Below are positions 42,488-52,117 of a stretch of 64,000 bases of DNA, piece by piece. This DNA is from Pseudomonas sp. NC02. GTDB taxonomy: Bacteria > Pseudomonadota > Gammaproteobacteria > Pseudomonadales > Pseudomonadaceae. How positions within the stretch are numbered: position 1 is the stretch's first letter; every line of letters starts with the position of its first letter. A program made the translations under genes and the position numbers. The stretch spans positions 4,898,001-4,962,000 of the forward strand of contig NZ_CP025624.1 of the NCBI RefSeq assembly GCF_002874965.1, in the 5' to 3' direction. The notes beneath the pieces are model-generated. The model did not search any database, was not told the origin of the DNA, and saw only the letters and a list, made by a program, of their open reading frames with translations.

Positions 42488-42602
42488 TGCACTTGAGTCC
42501 TCTTGCAATGGCGAATGCCATCAAGCCAGGTTTCGATGCAGCGAGATTCGCAACCCCGGGGCACTGAATACAAGGGTTTGGCGCCACAATAATGGCAAAA
42601 AG

Positions 42603-44027
42603 CTACATCCTCGTCGTTTTCAGAATGGTAGAGGTCGATCCTGCCGGCCCCATGGCCTTGAACAACGCCAGTGCACGCTGATCAGAAGCGTAGGCCACAT
42701 TGATGCGCAGCCAGTCGCTGGATTCGCCCGTCGGGCTGAAAAGCGTCCCCGGCGACAGCAACACCCCCAGCCGGCGAGCCCGCGCCTGCACGGTGGAACG
42801 GTCGCCGACACCAGGGCGCGCCCAGAGGAACATGCCCCCCGCCGGCACCGCAAACACCTCCCACTCTTCGTCTTCCAGCACCTGCAGGGTCATGGCCATT
42901 TCCGTGCTCAGCCGCCGGCGCAGGCGTTGCACCCACTTGCGGTAGGTACCATTGGCCAGCAACGTCGCCACCACCGCCTCGGCAAACCGCGAGGTGCCGA
43001 TGCCGGTCAAGGTCTTGACCCTGGCCAATTGCGCGATGATCGCCCCGCTGGCCGTGAGATACCCCACCCGCAAGGCGCTGCTGAGGGTCTTGGAAAAACT
43101 CGAGACATAGATCACCCGGTCCTCGTGGGGCAACGCCGACAACCGGGTGCACGTGGCATGTTGCAGGTCGCCATAGACGTCTTCCTCAATGATGAAGAAG
43201 TCCTGGGAATGGGCCAGTTGCAGCAAGCGCTCGGCGACCGCCAGGGACAGGCTGGTGCCGGTGGGGTTGTGATACAGGCTGTTGATGAACAGGCACTTGG
43301 GCCGGTGCCCGCGCAACAGCGCTTCCAGGGCAGGCATGTCCGGGCCGCCACGGGTGCGCGGCACTTCCAGCAGCTTGACACCGTGAAAGGCCAGTTGGCG
43401 GTAAAGGTTGCCGTACCCCGGGCTTTCCACCACCACGGTGTCGCCGGCCTTGAGCAGCGTGCGGATCAGCAGGTCCTGGGCGTGGCTCGCGCCGTGGGTG
43501 GTGAGAATATGCTCGACCCGGGTTGCCACCTGAATGTGCGCCAGGCGCTTGAGCAGCTGTTCACGCAGGGCCGGCAGGCCCAGCGGCGTGCTGTAGTTGA
43601 AGACCGCAGCAGTGTCGGTGCGGGTGACTTCACGAATCGCGTAACTGATGTCGTCGCTCTCGCGCCAGGTGTCCGGCAGCCAGCCGCATCCCAGTTTCAG
43701 TTCGCCCAGTTGATTGTCGATGAAGGCGCCCCACCCCGACTCGGCGCCCTCATACCATTGGTTTTCACCGCGAAGACCACGCTCGGCGGGTGGCTGGGCC
43801 ACACAGAAACCGGCGCCTTGCCTTGAGGCCAGCACCCCTTGGGCAACCATCCGCTCGAACGCCTCGATGACGCTGGACTGACTGAGCAGGTTCTCGTGGG
43901 CCAGTTGCCGCACCGAGGGCAACCGCGTCCCGGGGCTGGCGCCGCTCTCGCGAATCCAGGCGGCCAGCGCACTGACGATTTGCTGCACTACCGGTACAAG
44001 GGCTTGTCGATCGATCCCTAAATCCAT
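42603..44027 (-). CDS. MocR-type regulator (GntR helix-turn-helix fused to PLP aminotransferase fold)
   Basis: 474 residues from the ATG at 44027; a GTG at 44075 is in frame and would add 16 residues. The N-terminal GntR winged helix (about 10-75; GTRLPSVRQLAHENLLSQSSVIEAFERM) is joined to an aminotransferase class I/II fold. The PLP Lys lies in VIYVSSFSKTLSSALRVGYL, and the Asp/Tyr site in FIIEEDVYGDLQHAT. MocR proteins usually regulate vitamin B6, GABA or amino-acid genes. No obvious partner gene is divergent within 200 bases. Confidence 0.9.
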   Translation of the reverse strand: MDLGIDRQALVPVVQQIVSALAAWIRESGASPGTRLPSVRQLAHENLLSQSSVIEAFERMVAQGVLASRQGAGFCVAQPPAERGLRGENQWYEGAESGWGAFIDNQLGELKLGCGWLPDTWRESDDISYAIREVTRTDTAAVFNYSTPLGLPALREQLLKRLAHIQVATRVEHILTTHGASHAQDLLIRTLLKAGDTVVVESPGYGNLYRQLAFHGVKLLEVPRTRGGPDMPALEALLRGHRPKCLFINSLYHNPTGTSLSLAVAERLLQLAHSQDFFIIEEDVYGDLQHATCTRLSALPHEDRVIYVSSFSKTLSSALRVGYLTASGAIIAQLARVKTLTGIGTSRFAEAVVATLLANGTYRKWVQRLRRRLSTEMAMTLQVLEDEEWEVFAVPAGGMFLWARPGVGDRSTVQARARRLGVLLSPGTLFSPTGESSDWLRINVAYASDQRALALFKAMGPAGSTSTILKTTRM

Positions 44028-44230
44028 GAGCCACTCACTTAAACTGTTGTCATTTAACCCAAACCAGTTAAGCACAGAAGCCCAATGACAGCCGCGATCA
44101 AGATTTATTAAATCATTGATTTAATTGAATTATTTACCTAGTGAAACACATTCAGGTGAGGCATCTGGCCACCTGCGGAAAAACCCCACAGCGCCTCCAA
44201 CGCTTTTCTGAATGGCATCCGCCTCACTTC

Positions 44231-44992
44231 CTAAATCGCGGTCGCGCCACCGTCCACCGCCAATGCCTGGCCCGTGGTGAAGGCAGCACCGTCGCTGCAC
44301 AGATAAAGCACGGCGCTGGCGATCTCCTCGACCTTGCCGATACGCCCGACCGGGTGCATGGCGGCGGCAAATTCGGCTTTGCGCGGGTCGGCTTCATAGG
44401 CACGGCGGAACATATCGGTGTCGATCACGGCCGGGCATACCGCGTTGACGCGGATTTTCTTTTTCGCGTACTCGATCGCCGCCGACTTGGTCAGGCCGAT
44501 CACCGCGTGCTTGGACGCGGCATAGATACTCATCTTCGGCGCCGCCCCAAGCCCTGCCACAGAAGCCGTGTTGACGATGGCGCCGCCGCCCTGAGCCAGC
44601 AGCAACGGCAGTTGATACTTCATGCACAGCCACACGCCCTTGACGTTGACGCCCATGATTGCGTCGAACTCATCCAGGCTGCCGTCCGCCAGCTTGCCCT
44701 TCTCGATCTCGATCCCGGCGTTGTTGAAGGCATAGTCCAACCGGCCATAGGTGGCCACGGTCTGCTGCATCAACTGCTGCACGTCCGCTTCGAGGGTGAC
44801 ATTGCAGCGCACAAACACCGCTTCGCCACCGGCCTGATGAATCAGCGCCACAGTGCCCTCGCCGCCAGCCGCGTCCAGGTCGGCGACTACGACTTTCAAG
44901 CCTTCAGCGGCGAACGCCAGCGCAGTGGCGCGGCCAATGCCGGCGGCCGCACCGGTCACCAGGGCGACCTGGCCGGAAAATGTCATGCTCAT
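44231..44992 (-). CDS. SDR-family NAD(P)-dependent oxidoreductase
   Basis: 253 residues from the ATG at 44992 (AAGGA about 9 bases upstream). Classical short-chain dehydrogenase: cofactor motif TGAAAGIG (13-20), NNAG near residue 90, catalytic Ser144, Tyr157 and Lys161 (YAASK), and the C-terminal PG-like region AVCPAVIDTDMF. Asp38-40 after beta-2 (VVVADLDAAGG) favours NAD(H). It oxidises or reduces an unidentified alcohol/ketone. It is divergent from the CurA-like reductase gene (230-base gap). Confidence 0.92.
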   Translation of the reverse strand: MSMTFSGQVALVTGAAAGIGRATALAFAAEGLKVVVADLDAAGGEGTVALIHQAGGEAVFVRCNVTLEADVQQLMQQTVATYGRLDYAFNNAGIEIEKGKLADGSLDEFDAIMGVNVKGVWLCMKYQLPLLLAQGGGAIVNTASVAGLGAAPKMSIYAASKHAVIGLTKSAAIEYAKKKIRVNAVCPAVIDTDMFRRAYEADPRKAEFAAAMHPVGRIGKVEEIASAVLYLCSDGAAFTTGQALAVDGGATAI

Positions 44993-45221
44993 GGTGGATG
45001 TTCCTTCGATGGGGATGCTCGATGACCCCAGTCTAGCCAGAGCCAGCATCGGCGCGTCAGCACTATCAAAAGCCCGGTTGGCGAACCATGAGCCGCAGTG
45101 ATAACGGCACCGGCATCACTATCATTGCAGTGGATCGGTGGGCATTCGCAGGTGCCGCGCACCTTGCCGGTGCAGCCCGAAGGGTCTATCACTCAAGGTC
45201 CACTTCTCAAGAGTCGCTGCC

Positions 45222-46229
45222 ATGACTGCCCAGACCAACCGCCAATTCCTGCTCGCCAAACGCCCGGTCGGCGCGGCCACGCGGGACACCTTCACTTACC
45301 AGGAAGTGCCGGTGGGTACACCCCAGGACGGCCAGGTGCTGGTGCACAACGAATACCTGTCCCTGGACCCGGCCATGCGCGGCTGGATGAACGAGGGCAA
45401 ATCCTACATTCCACCGGTGGGTATCGGCGAAGTCATGCGCGCCTTGGGCGTAGGCAAGGTGATCGCGTCGAACAACCCGAAATTTGCCGTGGGCGACTAC
45501 GTCAACGGTGCCTTGGGTGTGCAGGATTACTTCCTCGGTGAGCCGTGGGGTTTCTACAAGGTCGATCCGAAACTGGCGCCGTTGCCGCGTTATCTGTCGG
45601 CGCTGGGGATGACCGGCATGACCGCTTACTTCGCCCTGCTGGACACCGGCGCGCCCAAGGCCGGCGAGACCGTGGTGATCTCCGGCGCGGCAGGCGCGGT
45701 GGGCAGCATTGCCGGGCAGATTGCCAAGATTAAAGGCTGCCGCGTGGTAGGCATCGCTGGCGGCGCCGACAAATGCAGGTTCTTGGTGGATGAGCTGGGT
45801 TTTGATGCCGCCATCGACTACAAGAACGAAGACGTGCATGCCGGCCTCAAGCGCGAGTGCCCGAAAGGTGTGGACGTGTATTTCGATAACGTCGGCGGGG
45901 ACATTCTCGATGCCGTGCTCAGCCGCCTGGCATTGAAAGCCCGCGTAGTGATCTGCGGCGCCATCAGCCAGTACAACAACAAGGAAGCTGTCAAAGGGCC
46001 AGCCAACTACCTGTCACTGCTGGTCAATCGTGCGCGCATGGAAGGGTTTGTGGTGATGGACCACGCGGCGAATTTTGCCGCTGCCGGGCAGGAAATGGCC
46101 GGCTGGATGGCTCAGGGCAAGCTCAAGAGCAAGGAAGATATAGTCGAGGGGCTGGAGACGTTCCCGGAGACGCTGATGAAACTGTTCAACGGTGAGAACT
46201 TTGGGAAGTTGGTACTTAAAGTCAGCTGA
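45222..46229 (+). CDS. curA: NADP-dependent medium-chain oxidoreductase (CurA-like)
   Basis: 335 residues from the ATG at 45222. Zinc-independent MDR reductase with the leukotriene-B4-dehydrogenase/CurA pattern: LSLDPAMRGWMN at the start, nucleotide-binding motif SGAAGAVGSIAGQIAKIKG, and YFDNVGGDILDAVL. It reduces activated double bonds (enones) with NADPH; E. coli CurA acts on curcumin. The true substrate here is unknown. It is followed by a REPIN. Confidence 0.9.
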   Translation: MTAQTNRQFLLAKRPVGAATRDTFTYQEVPVGTPQDGQVLVHNEYLSLDPAMRGWMNEGKSYIPPVGIGEVMRALGVGKVIASNNPKFAVGDYVNGALGVQDYFLGEPWGFYKVDPKLAPLPRYLSALGMTGMTAYFALLDTGAPKAGETVVISGAAGAVGSIAGQIAKIKGCRVVGIAGGADKCRFLVDELGFDAAIDYKNEDVHAGLKRECPKGVDVYFDNVGGDILDAVLSRLALKARVVICGAISQYNNKEAVKGPANYLSLLVNRARMEGFVVMDHAANFAAAGQEMAGWMAQGKLKSKEDIVEGLETFPETLMKLFNGENFGKLVLKVS

Positions 46230-46247
46230 CACACCTCAGAACCAAAT

Positions 46248-46350
46248 GTGGGAGCGGCGGTGCGACGGTTCGACTTGCTCGCGAAGGCGGTGTGACAGTC
46301 AATGCATAAGGTGACTGCTCTACCGCCTTCGCGAGCAAGCCCGCTCCCAC
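46248..46350. repeat. REPIN with variant left REP
   Basis: Same extended left arm as at 27447 (extra CGGTGCGACGGTTCGA after GTGGGAGCGG) and a canonical right arm. It lies between the convergent curA-like gene and pyrF. Confidence 0.92.
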
Positions 46351-46384
46351 ATTTTTTTACCGTGCCCGCTTCAGGTCGGGTAGG

Positions 46385-47083
46385 TCAGGCAATCTCGGCA
46401 ACTACCGCTGCCAGCGCCTTGGCCGGGTCGGCCGCCTGGCTGATCGGGCGACCGATCACCAGGTAATCGGAACCGGCATCCAGGGCCTGGCGCGGGGTCA
46501 GGATGCGACGCTGGTCGTCCTGGGCGCTGCCCGCCGGGCGAATCCCCGGGGTCACCAGTTGCAACGCCGGGTGGGCGGTCTTCAGCGCCTGCGCTTCCAG
46601 CGCCGAGCACACCAGGCCGTCCAGGCCAGCCTTTTGCGCCAGGGCCGCGAGGCGCAGCACTTGTTCCTGTGGCTCGATGTCCAGGCCGATGCCGGCCAGG
46701 TCTTCACGCTCCATGCTGGTCAGCACGGTCACGCCAATCAGCAGTGGCTTGGGGCCGCTGCGCTGATCGAGCACTTCACGGCACGCAGCCATCATGCGCA
46801 AGCCGCCGGAGCAGTGCACGTTGACCATCCACACGCCCATTTCGGCGGCGGCCTTGACCGCCATCGCGGTGGTGTTGGGGATGTCGTGGAATTTCAGGTC
46901 GAGGAACACCTCGAACCCTTTGTCACGCAAGGTGCCGACAATTTCGGCGGCACAACTGGTGAACAGTTCCTTGCCAACCTTGACCCGGCAAAGCTTGGGG
47001 TCCAACTGGTCAGCCAGCTTCAGTGCGGCGTCACGAGTGGGGTAATCCAGGGCGACGATGATAGGAGTCTGGCAGGCGGACAT
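46385..47083 (-). CDS. pyrF: Orotidine-5'-phosphate decarboxylase
   Basis: 232 residues, normal for bacterial PyrF, which makes UMP in pyrimidine synthesis. Substrate residues at ALDYPTRD; the catalytic signature [12 protein letters not shown] gives Asp62, Lys64 and Asp67; phosphate-binding region TPGIRPAG and YLVIGRPI near the C-terminus. It appears to be transcribed alone. The 290 bases upstream to 47373 hold only a small GC-rich hairpin near 47290. Confidence 0.97.
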   Translation of the reverse strand: MSACQTPIIVALDYPTRDAALKLADQLDPKLCRVKVGKELFTSCAAEIVGTLRDKGFEVFLDLKFHDIPNTTAMAVKAAAEMGVWMVNVHCSGGLRMMAACREVLDQRSGPKPLLIGVTVLTSMEREDLAGIGLDIEPQEQVLRLAALAQKAGLDGLVCSALEAQALKTAHPALQLVTPGIRPAGSAQDDQRRILTPRQALDAGSDYLVIGRPISQAADPAKALAAVVAEIA

Positions 47084-47373
47084 TGGAATGGGCTCTCAGG
47101 CAAGTCGAAATCGGCGCGGATTGTAGCGCAAGCAGCGGGTTTGCGGGATCCGATGATCGGTAATTCGCGATTTAGCCGCCAGATTGCGGGCTCCCGGGCA
47201 ATTGTGTCGAAACAGATACATTCCCGACATGCCTGCAATACCCCCGAAGATTAGCCTCGCACACGTGAACCATCGTACAGAACTTCCAGCCCCGGGGCTG
47301 GGCGCCTATGCTGAACGCAACAACCTCTCCGCCGAGCTTCGGCCCGGCGGCCAACCAGGTAGATGATCGCACC

Positions 47374-48138
47374 ATGCAAACCCTGACTCCTGTGCTGAAT
47401 GACGATCAAAAAGCCTCGCTTGTCGGTGAAGACAAACGCTGGAATACCCGCGCACTGATTGTCGACGACGACGTGCCGATCCGCGAACTGCTGATCGATT
47501 ACCTGGCGCGCTTCAATATCCTCGCCAGCGGCGTGACCGATGGCGCGGCCATGCGCCAGGCCATGCAAGCCGAGACCTTCGACGTGGTGGTGCTCGACCT
47601 GATGCTGCCGGGCGAAGACGGCCTGTCGCTGTGCCGCTGGCTGCGGGCAGAATCGGACATCCCGATCCTGATGCTCACCGCCCGCTGCGAACCTACCGAC
47701 CGCATTATCGGCCTGGAACTGGGGGCCGACGACTACATGTCCAAGCCCTTCGAGCCCCGCGAACTGGTGGCCCGTATCCAGACCATCCTGCGTCGCGTGC
47801 GGGATGACCGCACTGAGCAACGGGCGAATATCCGCTTCGACAACTGGCGCCTCAACAGCGTACTGCGCCAACTGGTGGCCGACGATGGCCTGGTGGTGCC
47901 GCTGTCCAACGCCGAATTCCGCTTGCTGTGGGTGTTTATCGAGCGCCCGCGCCGAGTGTTGAGCCGCGAGCAATTGCTGGATGCGGCCCGTGGCCGTTCC
48001 ATCGAAGCCTTTGATCGCAGCATTGACCTGCTGGTCTCACGCCTGCGCCAAAAACTCGGGGATGACCCCAAGGCCCCGCAGTTGATCAAGACCGTACGCG
48101 GTGAAGGCTACCTGTTCGACGCCCGAGATATCGGCTGA
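47374..48138 (+). CDS. OmpR-type response regulator
   Basis: 254 residues from the ATG at 47374, with an N-terminal extension of about 25 residues before the receiver domain. Acidic pocket DDDVP, phospho-acceptor Asp75 (VVVLDLMLPGEDG), Lys in MSKPFEPREL, then a winged helix ending in TVRGEGYLF. It is followed directly by its sensor kinase (TGATG overlap). The target genes are not evident; the adjacent AI-2E permease is convergent rather than downstream. Confidence 0.93.
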   Translation: MQTLTPVLNDDQKASLVGEDKRWNTRALIVDDDVPIRELLIDYLARFNILASGVTDGAAMRQAMQAETFDVVVLDLMLPGEDGLSLCRWLRAESDIPILMLTARCEPTDRIIGLELGADDYMSKPFEPRELVARIQTILRRVRDDRTEQRANIRFDNWRLNSVLRQLVADDGLVVPLSNAEFRLLWVFIERPRRVLSREQLLDAARGRSIEAFDRSIDLLVSRLRQKLGDDPKAPQLIKTVRGEGYLFDARDIG

Positions 48139-49175
48139 TGCGCAACGCCTTCAACACCCTGTTCGGGCGGCTGTTCGGTGTGTTGCTGGTAGCGATTGTG
48201 CTGGCCCACGCGCTGGCATTCTTCTGGTTTCACCATTATGGCCCGCCGCCCCCTCCACCCCACGAGACCTTCATCGAGCAACCGGACGGCAGCCTGACGC
48301 CAATGCCCAAGGAGCATCGCCGTCCCTGGTTCGGCGGGCCTGTGGTGCCACTGACCTTCCAGTTTATCTCGCTGATCATCGCCGCCTGGTATGGCGCCAA
48401 GCTGCTCAGCCGGCCGATCCAGCGCCTGAGCGCCGCGGCCGAGCGCCTGAGCCTGGACCTCGACAGCCCACCGCTGAACGAGTCCGGCCCACGGGAGGCG
48501 CGGCAAGCGGCATCGACCTTCAACCTGATGCAAAAGCGCATCCGCGAACAGGTCACCCAGCGTGCCCGCATGCTGGGCGCCGTGTCCCACGACCTGCGCA
48601 CGCCGCTGTCACGGCTCAAGCTGCGCCTGGAACAGATCGAAGACACCAAGCTGCAGGGCCAGATGCGCCAGGACCTGGACGACATGATCGGCATGCTCGA
48701 CGCCACCCTGAGCTACCTGCACGAGCAGCGCACCAGCGAAACCCGGCATTGGCTGGATGTGCAGGCGCTGGTGGAGTCCCTGAGTGAAAACGCCCAGGAC
48801 CGCGGCTCCGATGTGCAATGCAGTGGTGAGTGCGCGCCGCTGCAAGTGCAACCGATGGCCCTGCGTTCGTGCCTGAACAACCTGATCGACAACGCCCTGC
48901 GGTACGCCGGCACCGCGCGCATCGAACTCGCGGACACTCCGCAGGCGCTGGTGGTGAAGGTGATCGACCACGGCCCGGGCATTGCGGCGGATAAACGCGA
49001 GGCGGTGTTTGAACCGTTTTATCGGCTGGAAGGCTCGCGCAACCGCAATTCCGGTGGCGTGGGGTTGGGCATGACGATTTCCAAGGAAGCCGTGGAACGC
49101 CTCGGTGGACGGCTGAGCCTGGAGGAAACTCCGGGCGGCGGCCTTACCGCCGTAATGTGGCTGCCAAGGGCGTAG
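48138..49175 (+). CDS. Sensor histidine kinase of the two-component pair
   Basis: 345 residues. TM1 about 8-30, a short periplasmic loop of about 40 residues containing a run of seven Pro/Gly (PPPPPP) and acidic residues, TM2 about 70-90, HAMP about 90-140. H-box AVSHDLRTPLSRL with His151, N-box NNLIDNALRYA, G-boxes DHGPGI and GVGLGM. The small Pro-rich sensor loop with His-His-Tyr could bind metal or respond to envelope state; this is inference. Translationally coupled to the regulator. Confidence 0.93.
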   Translation: MRNAFNTLFGRLFGVLLVAIVLAHALAFFWFHHYGPPPPPPHETFIEQPDGSLTPMPKEHRRPWFGGPVVPLTFQFISLIIAAWYGAKLLSRPIQRLSAAAERLSLDLDSPPLNESGPREARQAASTFNLMQKRIREQVTQRARMLGAVSHDLRTPLSRLKLRLEQIEDTKLQGQMRQDLDDMIGMLDATLSYLHEQRTSETRHWLDVQALVESLSENAQDRGSDVQCSGECAPLQVQPMALRSCLNNLIDNALRYAGTARIELADTPQALVVKVIDHGPGIAADKREAVFEPFYRLEGSRNRNSGGVGLGMTISKEAVERLGGRLSLEETPGGGLTAVMWLPRA

Positions 49176-49176
49176 G

Positions 49177-49205
49177 AATGGTTCCTGCGCCCTGCAGGAA
49201 CCATT
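49177..49205. terminator. Hairpin between convergent kinase and permease genes
   Basis: AATGGTTCCTGC and GCAGGAACCATT pair around a 5-base loop, starting 1 base after the kinase stop and touching the permease stop. No U-run, so termination strength is uncertain. Confidence 0.55.
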
Positions 49206-50268
49206 ACTGCCCGGTTTTATCTTCCCGCCGCACCTGAGCCTGGGTGGCACTCCAGTCGGTCAACAAGCTATACGCCACCGCCAGCAATGTCGGGCCGATA
49301 AACAGGCCGATAAAGCCGAACGCAATCAACCCGCCAAACACCCCCAGCAACACGATCACCAGCGGCAGGTTGCCGCCACGGCTGATCAGGTAGGGCTTGA
49401 GCACGTTGTCGACGCCGCTGATGATGAACGTGCCCCATACACCGAGGAACACCGCATAGGTGTAGTCGCCCTTCCAGGCGAGCCAGGCGGTGGCCGGAAT
49501 CCAGATCAGCGGCGGGCCCATCGGAATCAGGCTGAGCAGGAACGTCACGATCCCCAGCACCAAAGCCCCCGGAACACCGGCAATCCAGAAGCCGATCAGC
49601 GCCAGCAAGGCCTGGGCGGCAGCGGTGCCGATCACACCGTTGACCACCCGCTGCACCGTACCCGCGACCAGTTCGATGTAATAACCCGCCCGGTCGCCGA
49701 TCAACCGCTCCAGCAAGCGATGCACAAACATCGCCAGGCGCGGCCCGTCACGGTAGAAAAAGAACACGAACACCAGGCTCAGGGTCAGTTCCAGGATGCC
49801 GCCGCCGATCTGCGCACTGCGGGCCAGCAACCAGTTGCCGACCTGGCCCAGGTACGGTTTCAACGTGACCATCAGTGCCGCGCCCTGCTGGTCGATGCTG
49901 TCCCACATCGCCACCAATCGTTCGCCGACAAAGGGAATGGAGCCGAGCCAGGTGGGCGCCGCAGGCAAGCCATCCACCTGGATATCCTTGATCAGGCCCA
50001 CGGCATCGCGCACATGGTCGGCCAGGTTGAACCCCAGCCAAACCAGCGGCAACGCCACCAATAGCATCCAGACCAGGGTCAGGATCCCGGCGGCCAGCGA
50101 TTCGCGACCGCCCAGCCAGCGGGTGAGCAAGCGCATCACCGGCCAACTGGCAAACGCCAGTACCGCGCCCCAGAACAGCGCCGACCAGAACGGCGCCATC
50201 ACCCAGAAGCTGGCACCAAACAACACCAGCAGCAGGATCTGCACCAGCAGGCGATCGTTATTGAGCAT
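49204..50268 (-). CDS. AI-2E family (PerM/TqsA-type) membrane protein
   Basis: 354 residues with about eight hydrophobic helices and the AI-2E signature around LLSLIPMGPPLIWIPATAW, plus GVDNVLKPYLIS and LGVFGGLIAFGFIGLFIGPTLLAV. Family members include TqsA (autoinducer-2 export) and PerM; many act as sodium/proton antiporters or efflux proteins. The substrate is not known. It is transcribed toward and convergent with the two-component genes. Confidence 0.92.
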   Translation of the reverse strand: MLNNDRLLVQILLLVLFGASFWVMAPFWSALFWGAVLAFASWPVMRLLTRWLGGRESLAAGILTLVWMLLVALPLVWLGFNLADHVRDAVGLIKDIQVDGLPAAPTWLGSIPFVGERLVAMWDSIDQQGAALMVTLKPYLGQVGNWLLARSAQIGGGILELTLSLVFVFFFYRDGPRLAMFVHRLLERLIGDRAGYYIELVAGTVQRVVNGVIGTAAAQALLALIGFWIAGVPGALVLGIVTFLLSLIPMGPPLIWIPATAWLAWKGDYTYAVFLGVWGTFIISGVDNVLKPYLISRGGNLPLVIVLLGVFGGLIAFGFIGLFIGPTLLAVAYSLLTDWSATQAQVRREDKTGQ

Positions 50269-50341
50269 GTGGTTTCTCGAAAAGAAGTCTGTAAGAGGAA
50301 GAGCTTAGGCGAACGGCGCGGGTCCGTTCGCCCTGGAACGG

Positions 50342-51160
50342 TCAGCGTATCAGATGCAGGTGCAAACCCTTGGCTTCGGTGGTGCCGGTTTCCAGGCGCG
50401 CCGCACGTACGCCCTGATCGATCAAGCCCTGGCGCCATGCCTCGGCGGTGGGCCCGGTCAAACTGACCCGCAACGTGGCATCCAGGTTCAATCCGCGGGA
50501 AATAAGGGTGAGCCAGGTGGCGTCAGGCTCGGCGCCCAGCTTGGGGAAATCCAGCTCGCCGGTGCTTTTCAGTTCCCGCAGCAGCGTAGCGGAGGTCGGC
50601 AGCAAATCGCCCAACGGTGCGCTGGCGTCCATCTGTTCCACGTGCAGGTACGCCCGTCGATTGCCCCGGGTGATGCCGTACAACGCGACCAGGGAGTTGT
50701 CCTGCGGGGCCGCCAGGCGCAGCAGCAGGTATTCCTGCTGGCCGTCGGCGCCCACCAGCTTGGCATTGCCGAACACTTCATTGGCCCACAGGCTGCTTTC
50801 ACCGCAATCACGGGCCTGGCACCAGAACAGCAGTTGCGCGCCCTGGGCCTGCAAGGCTTCGCGGGTGGCGGTAAAGGCGGCGCTGGAGGTGTGCTCGGCA
50901 GGCAGTTCGTAGGTGATGGCAGTGGCTTGGCCGCGGGCGGTGGCCTGGCCTTCATAGCGCAGCTGGCCGCTGATCTTGCGGATCGAGCCCAGCGGGTAGA
51001 TACGTTCTTTCTCTTCGGCGGGACGGTAGTCGACGATCTGCGCGTCGACCTGACGGGCCACGGCGGGCAAGTCCTGGCTACCCGGTACGTCGGCGGCAAA
51101 CACCAGCGGGCTGAAACAGCACAGCCCCAGAACACGGAAAAATCCCTTCGGCATACTCAT
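50342..51160 (-). CDS. DUF4892-type periplasmic protein
   Basis: 272 residues. Sec signal peptide about 1-22 (cleaved near VFAAD). The mature protein begins with SQDLPAVARQVDAQIVDYR and contains two Cys close together (FWCQARDCGESS) likely to form a disulfide. The C-terminal 70 residues resemble an OmpA-like fold by spacing, but I cannot confirm this. I recognise it as the DUF4892 family common in Pseudomonas; function unknown. It is 100 bases downstream of the hydrolase operon on the same strand. Confidence 0.8.
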   Translation of the reverse strand: MSMPKGFFRVLGLCCFSPLVFAADVPGSQDLPAVARQVDAQIVDYRPAEEKERIYPLGSIRKISGQLRYEGQATARGQATAITYELPAEHTSSAAFTATREALQAQGAQLLFWCQARDCGESSLWANEVFGNAKLVGADGQQEYLLLRLAAPQDNSLVALYGITRGNRRAYLHVEQMDASAPLGDLLPTSATLLRELKSTGELDFPKLGAEPDATWLTLISRGLNLDATLRVSLTGPTAEAWRQGLIDQGVRAARLETGTTEAKGLHLHLIR

Positions 51161-51262
51161 CGGATCGGCGCGCCCTGGCCATTGGGGTGCGCTGCGGTGT
51201 TGAGATCGTTCATGGTTGACTCCCTTTCGATCCGCCCAGCCTCGGCAGTTGACCCCGCCAAG

Positions 51263-52117
51263 TCAAGGCGTGGAGAAGAACCGATTGAAACAGTCTGCAA
51301 CAAGGGTAGCGCCTGGCTCGTCATTCAGGTGCAAATGATGGCCACCGGGCAAGGTAGTCACCTGGAACGTAAGCCCGGAAAGCAATTCGGAATGTTTCGC
51401 CAACATGCCGTCTTCGGCGACCACCAACTGTGTCGGACAGCCGACTCGGCGCACGAAGGCCATCGCCTGCTCTTCTGTCAGGCGCATGGGGGAGGCCAGG
51501 GTCAGGCGGCTGTCGCTGCGCCAGGTGTAACCACCCGGCACGGGCATCAAGCCACGCTGGGCCAGCAGTTCGGCGGCTTCACGACTGACTGCCACCACGC
51601 CTTTCATCCGCGCTTCCACCGCGCGATCAAGGGTGCTGTACACCGGCTTGCGCTTGTCCTGCAGGTTCATTTGCGCCTGCAACGCCATGCCGAGGCGTTC
51701 GGCGGCGTTGTCTGCGGTGCCGGTCGGCGGGATCACGCCATCAATCAATCCCAGGTGCGTCACCCGCTCCGGCAAGGCGCCGGCCAACACCAGGGAAACG
51801 ATGGCGCCGAGGGAGTGGCCAAGTAATGCAAAACGTTTCCACCCGAGTTGTTCGGCGACTTGCAGCACGTCGTGGACGTAATCCCACAGGGAATAACCGG
51901 CGCCAACGGGGCGATGGGCCGAGTGACCATGGCCGGCCATGTCCAGCGCAACGATGCGCAGGCCATCGAGTTTCGGTGCCAGGCGGGCGAAGCTGTTGGC
52001 GTTGTCCAGCCAGCCATGCAGGGCAATCACCGGCAGGCCATCTTCAGGGCCGAACAGATGCGCCGCCAACTCGATGTGCGGCAGCGCCAGGCGGACTTCT
52101 TCGACGGGCGCAGTCAT
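51263..52117 (-). CDS. Alpha/beta-hydrolase (last gene of acyl-CoA operon)
   Basis: 284 residues from the ATG at 52117. Alpha/beta-hydrolase fold: oxyanion HGWLDNANSF, nucleophile elbow GHSLGA (Ser near residue 106), acid residue in VVAEDG, and His in LPGGHHLHLND. The length fits esterases of the MhpC/serum-paraoxonase-like class. Its start overlaps the upstream hydrolase by 4 bases, so both belong to one operon with a thioesterase and an acyl-CoA synthetase. Confidence 0.9.
   Translation of the reverse strand: MTAPVEEVRLALPHIELAAHLFGPEDGLPVIALHGWLDNANSFARLAPKLDGLRIVALDMAGHGHSAHRPVGAGYSLWDYVHDVLQVAEQLGWKRFALLGHSLGAIVSLVLAGALPERVTHLGLIDGVIPPTGTADNAAERLGMALQAQMNLQDKRKPVYSTLDRAVEARMKGVVAVSREAAELLAQRGLMPVPGGYTWRSDSRLTLASPMRLTEEQAMAFVRRVGCPTQLVVAEDGMLAKHSELLSGLTFQVTTLPGGHHLHLNDEPGATLVADCFNRFFSTP

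Noticed and set aside
47374..49175. Naming the two-component pair as a specific known system
   Set aside because: The kinase has a very short Pro-rich sensor loop and the neighbours do not fit a named system, so a gene symbol would be a guess.
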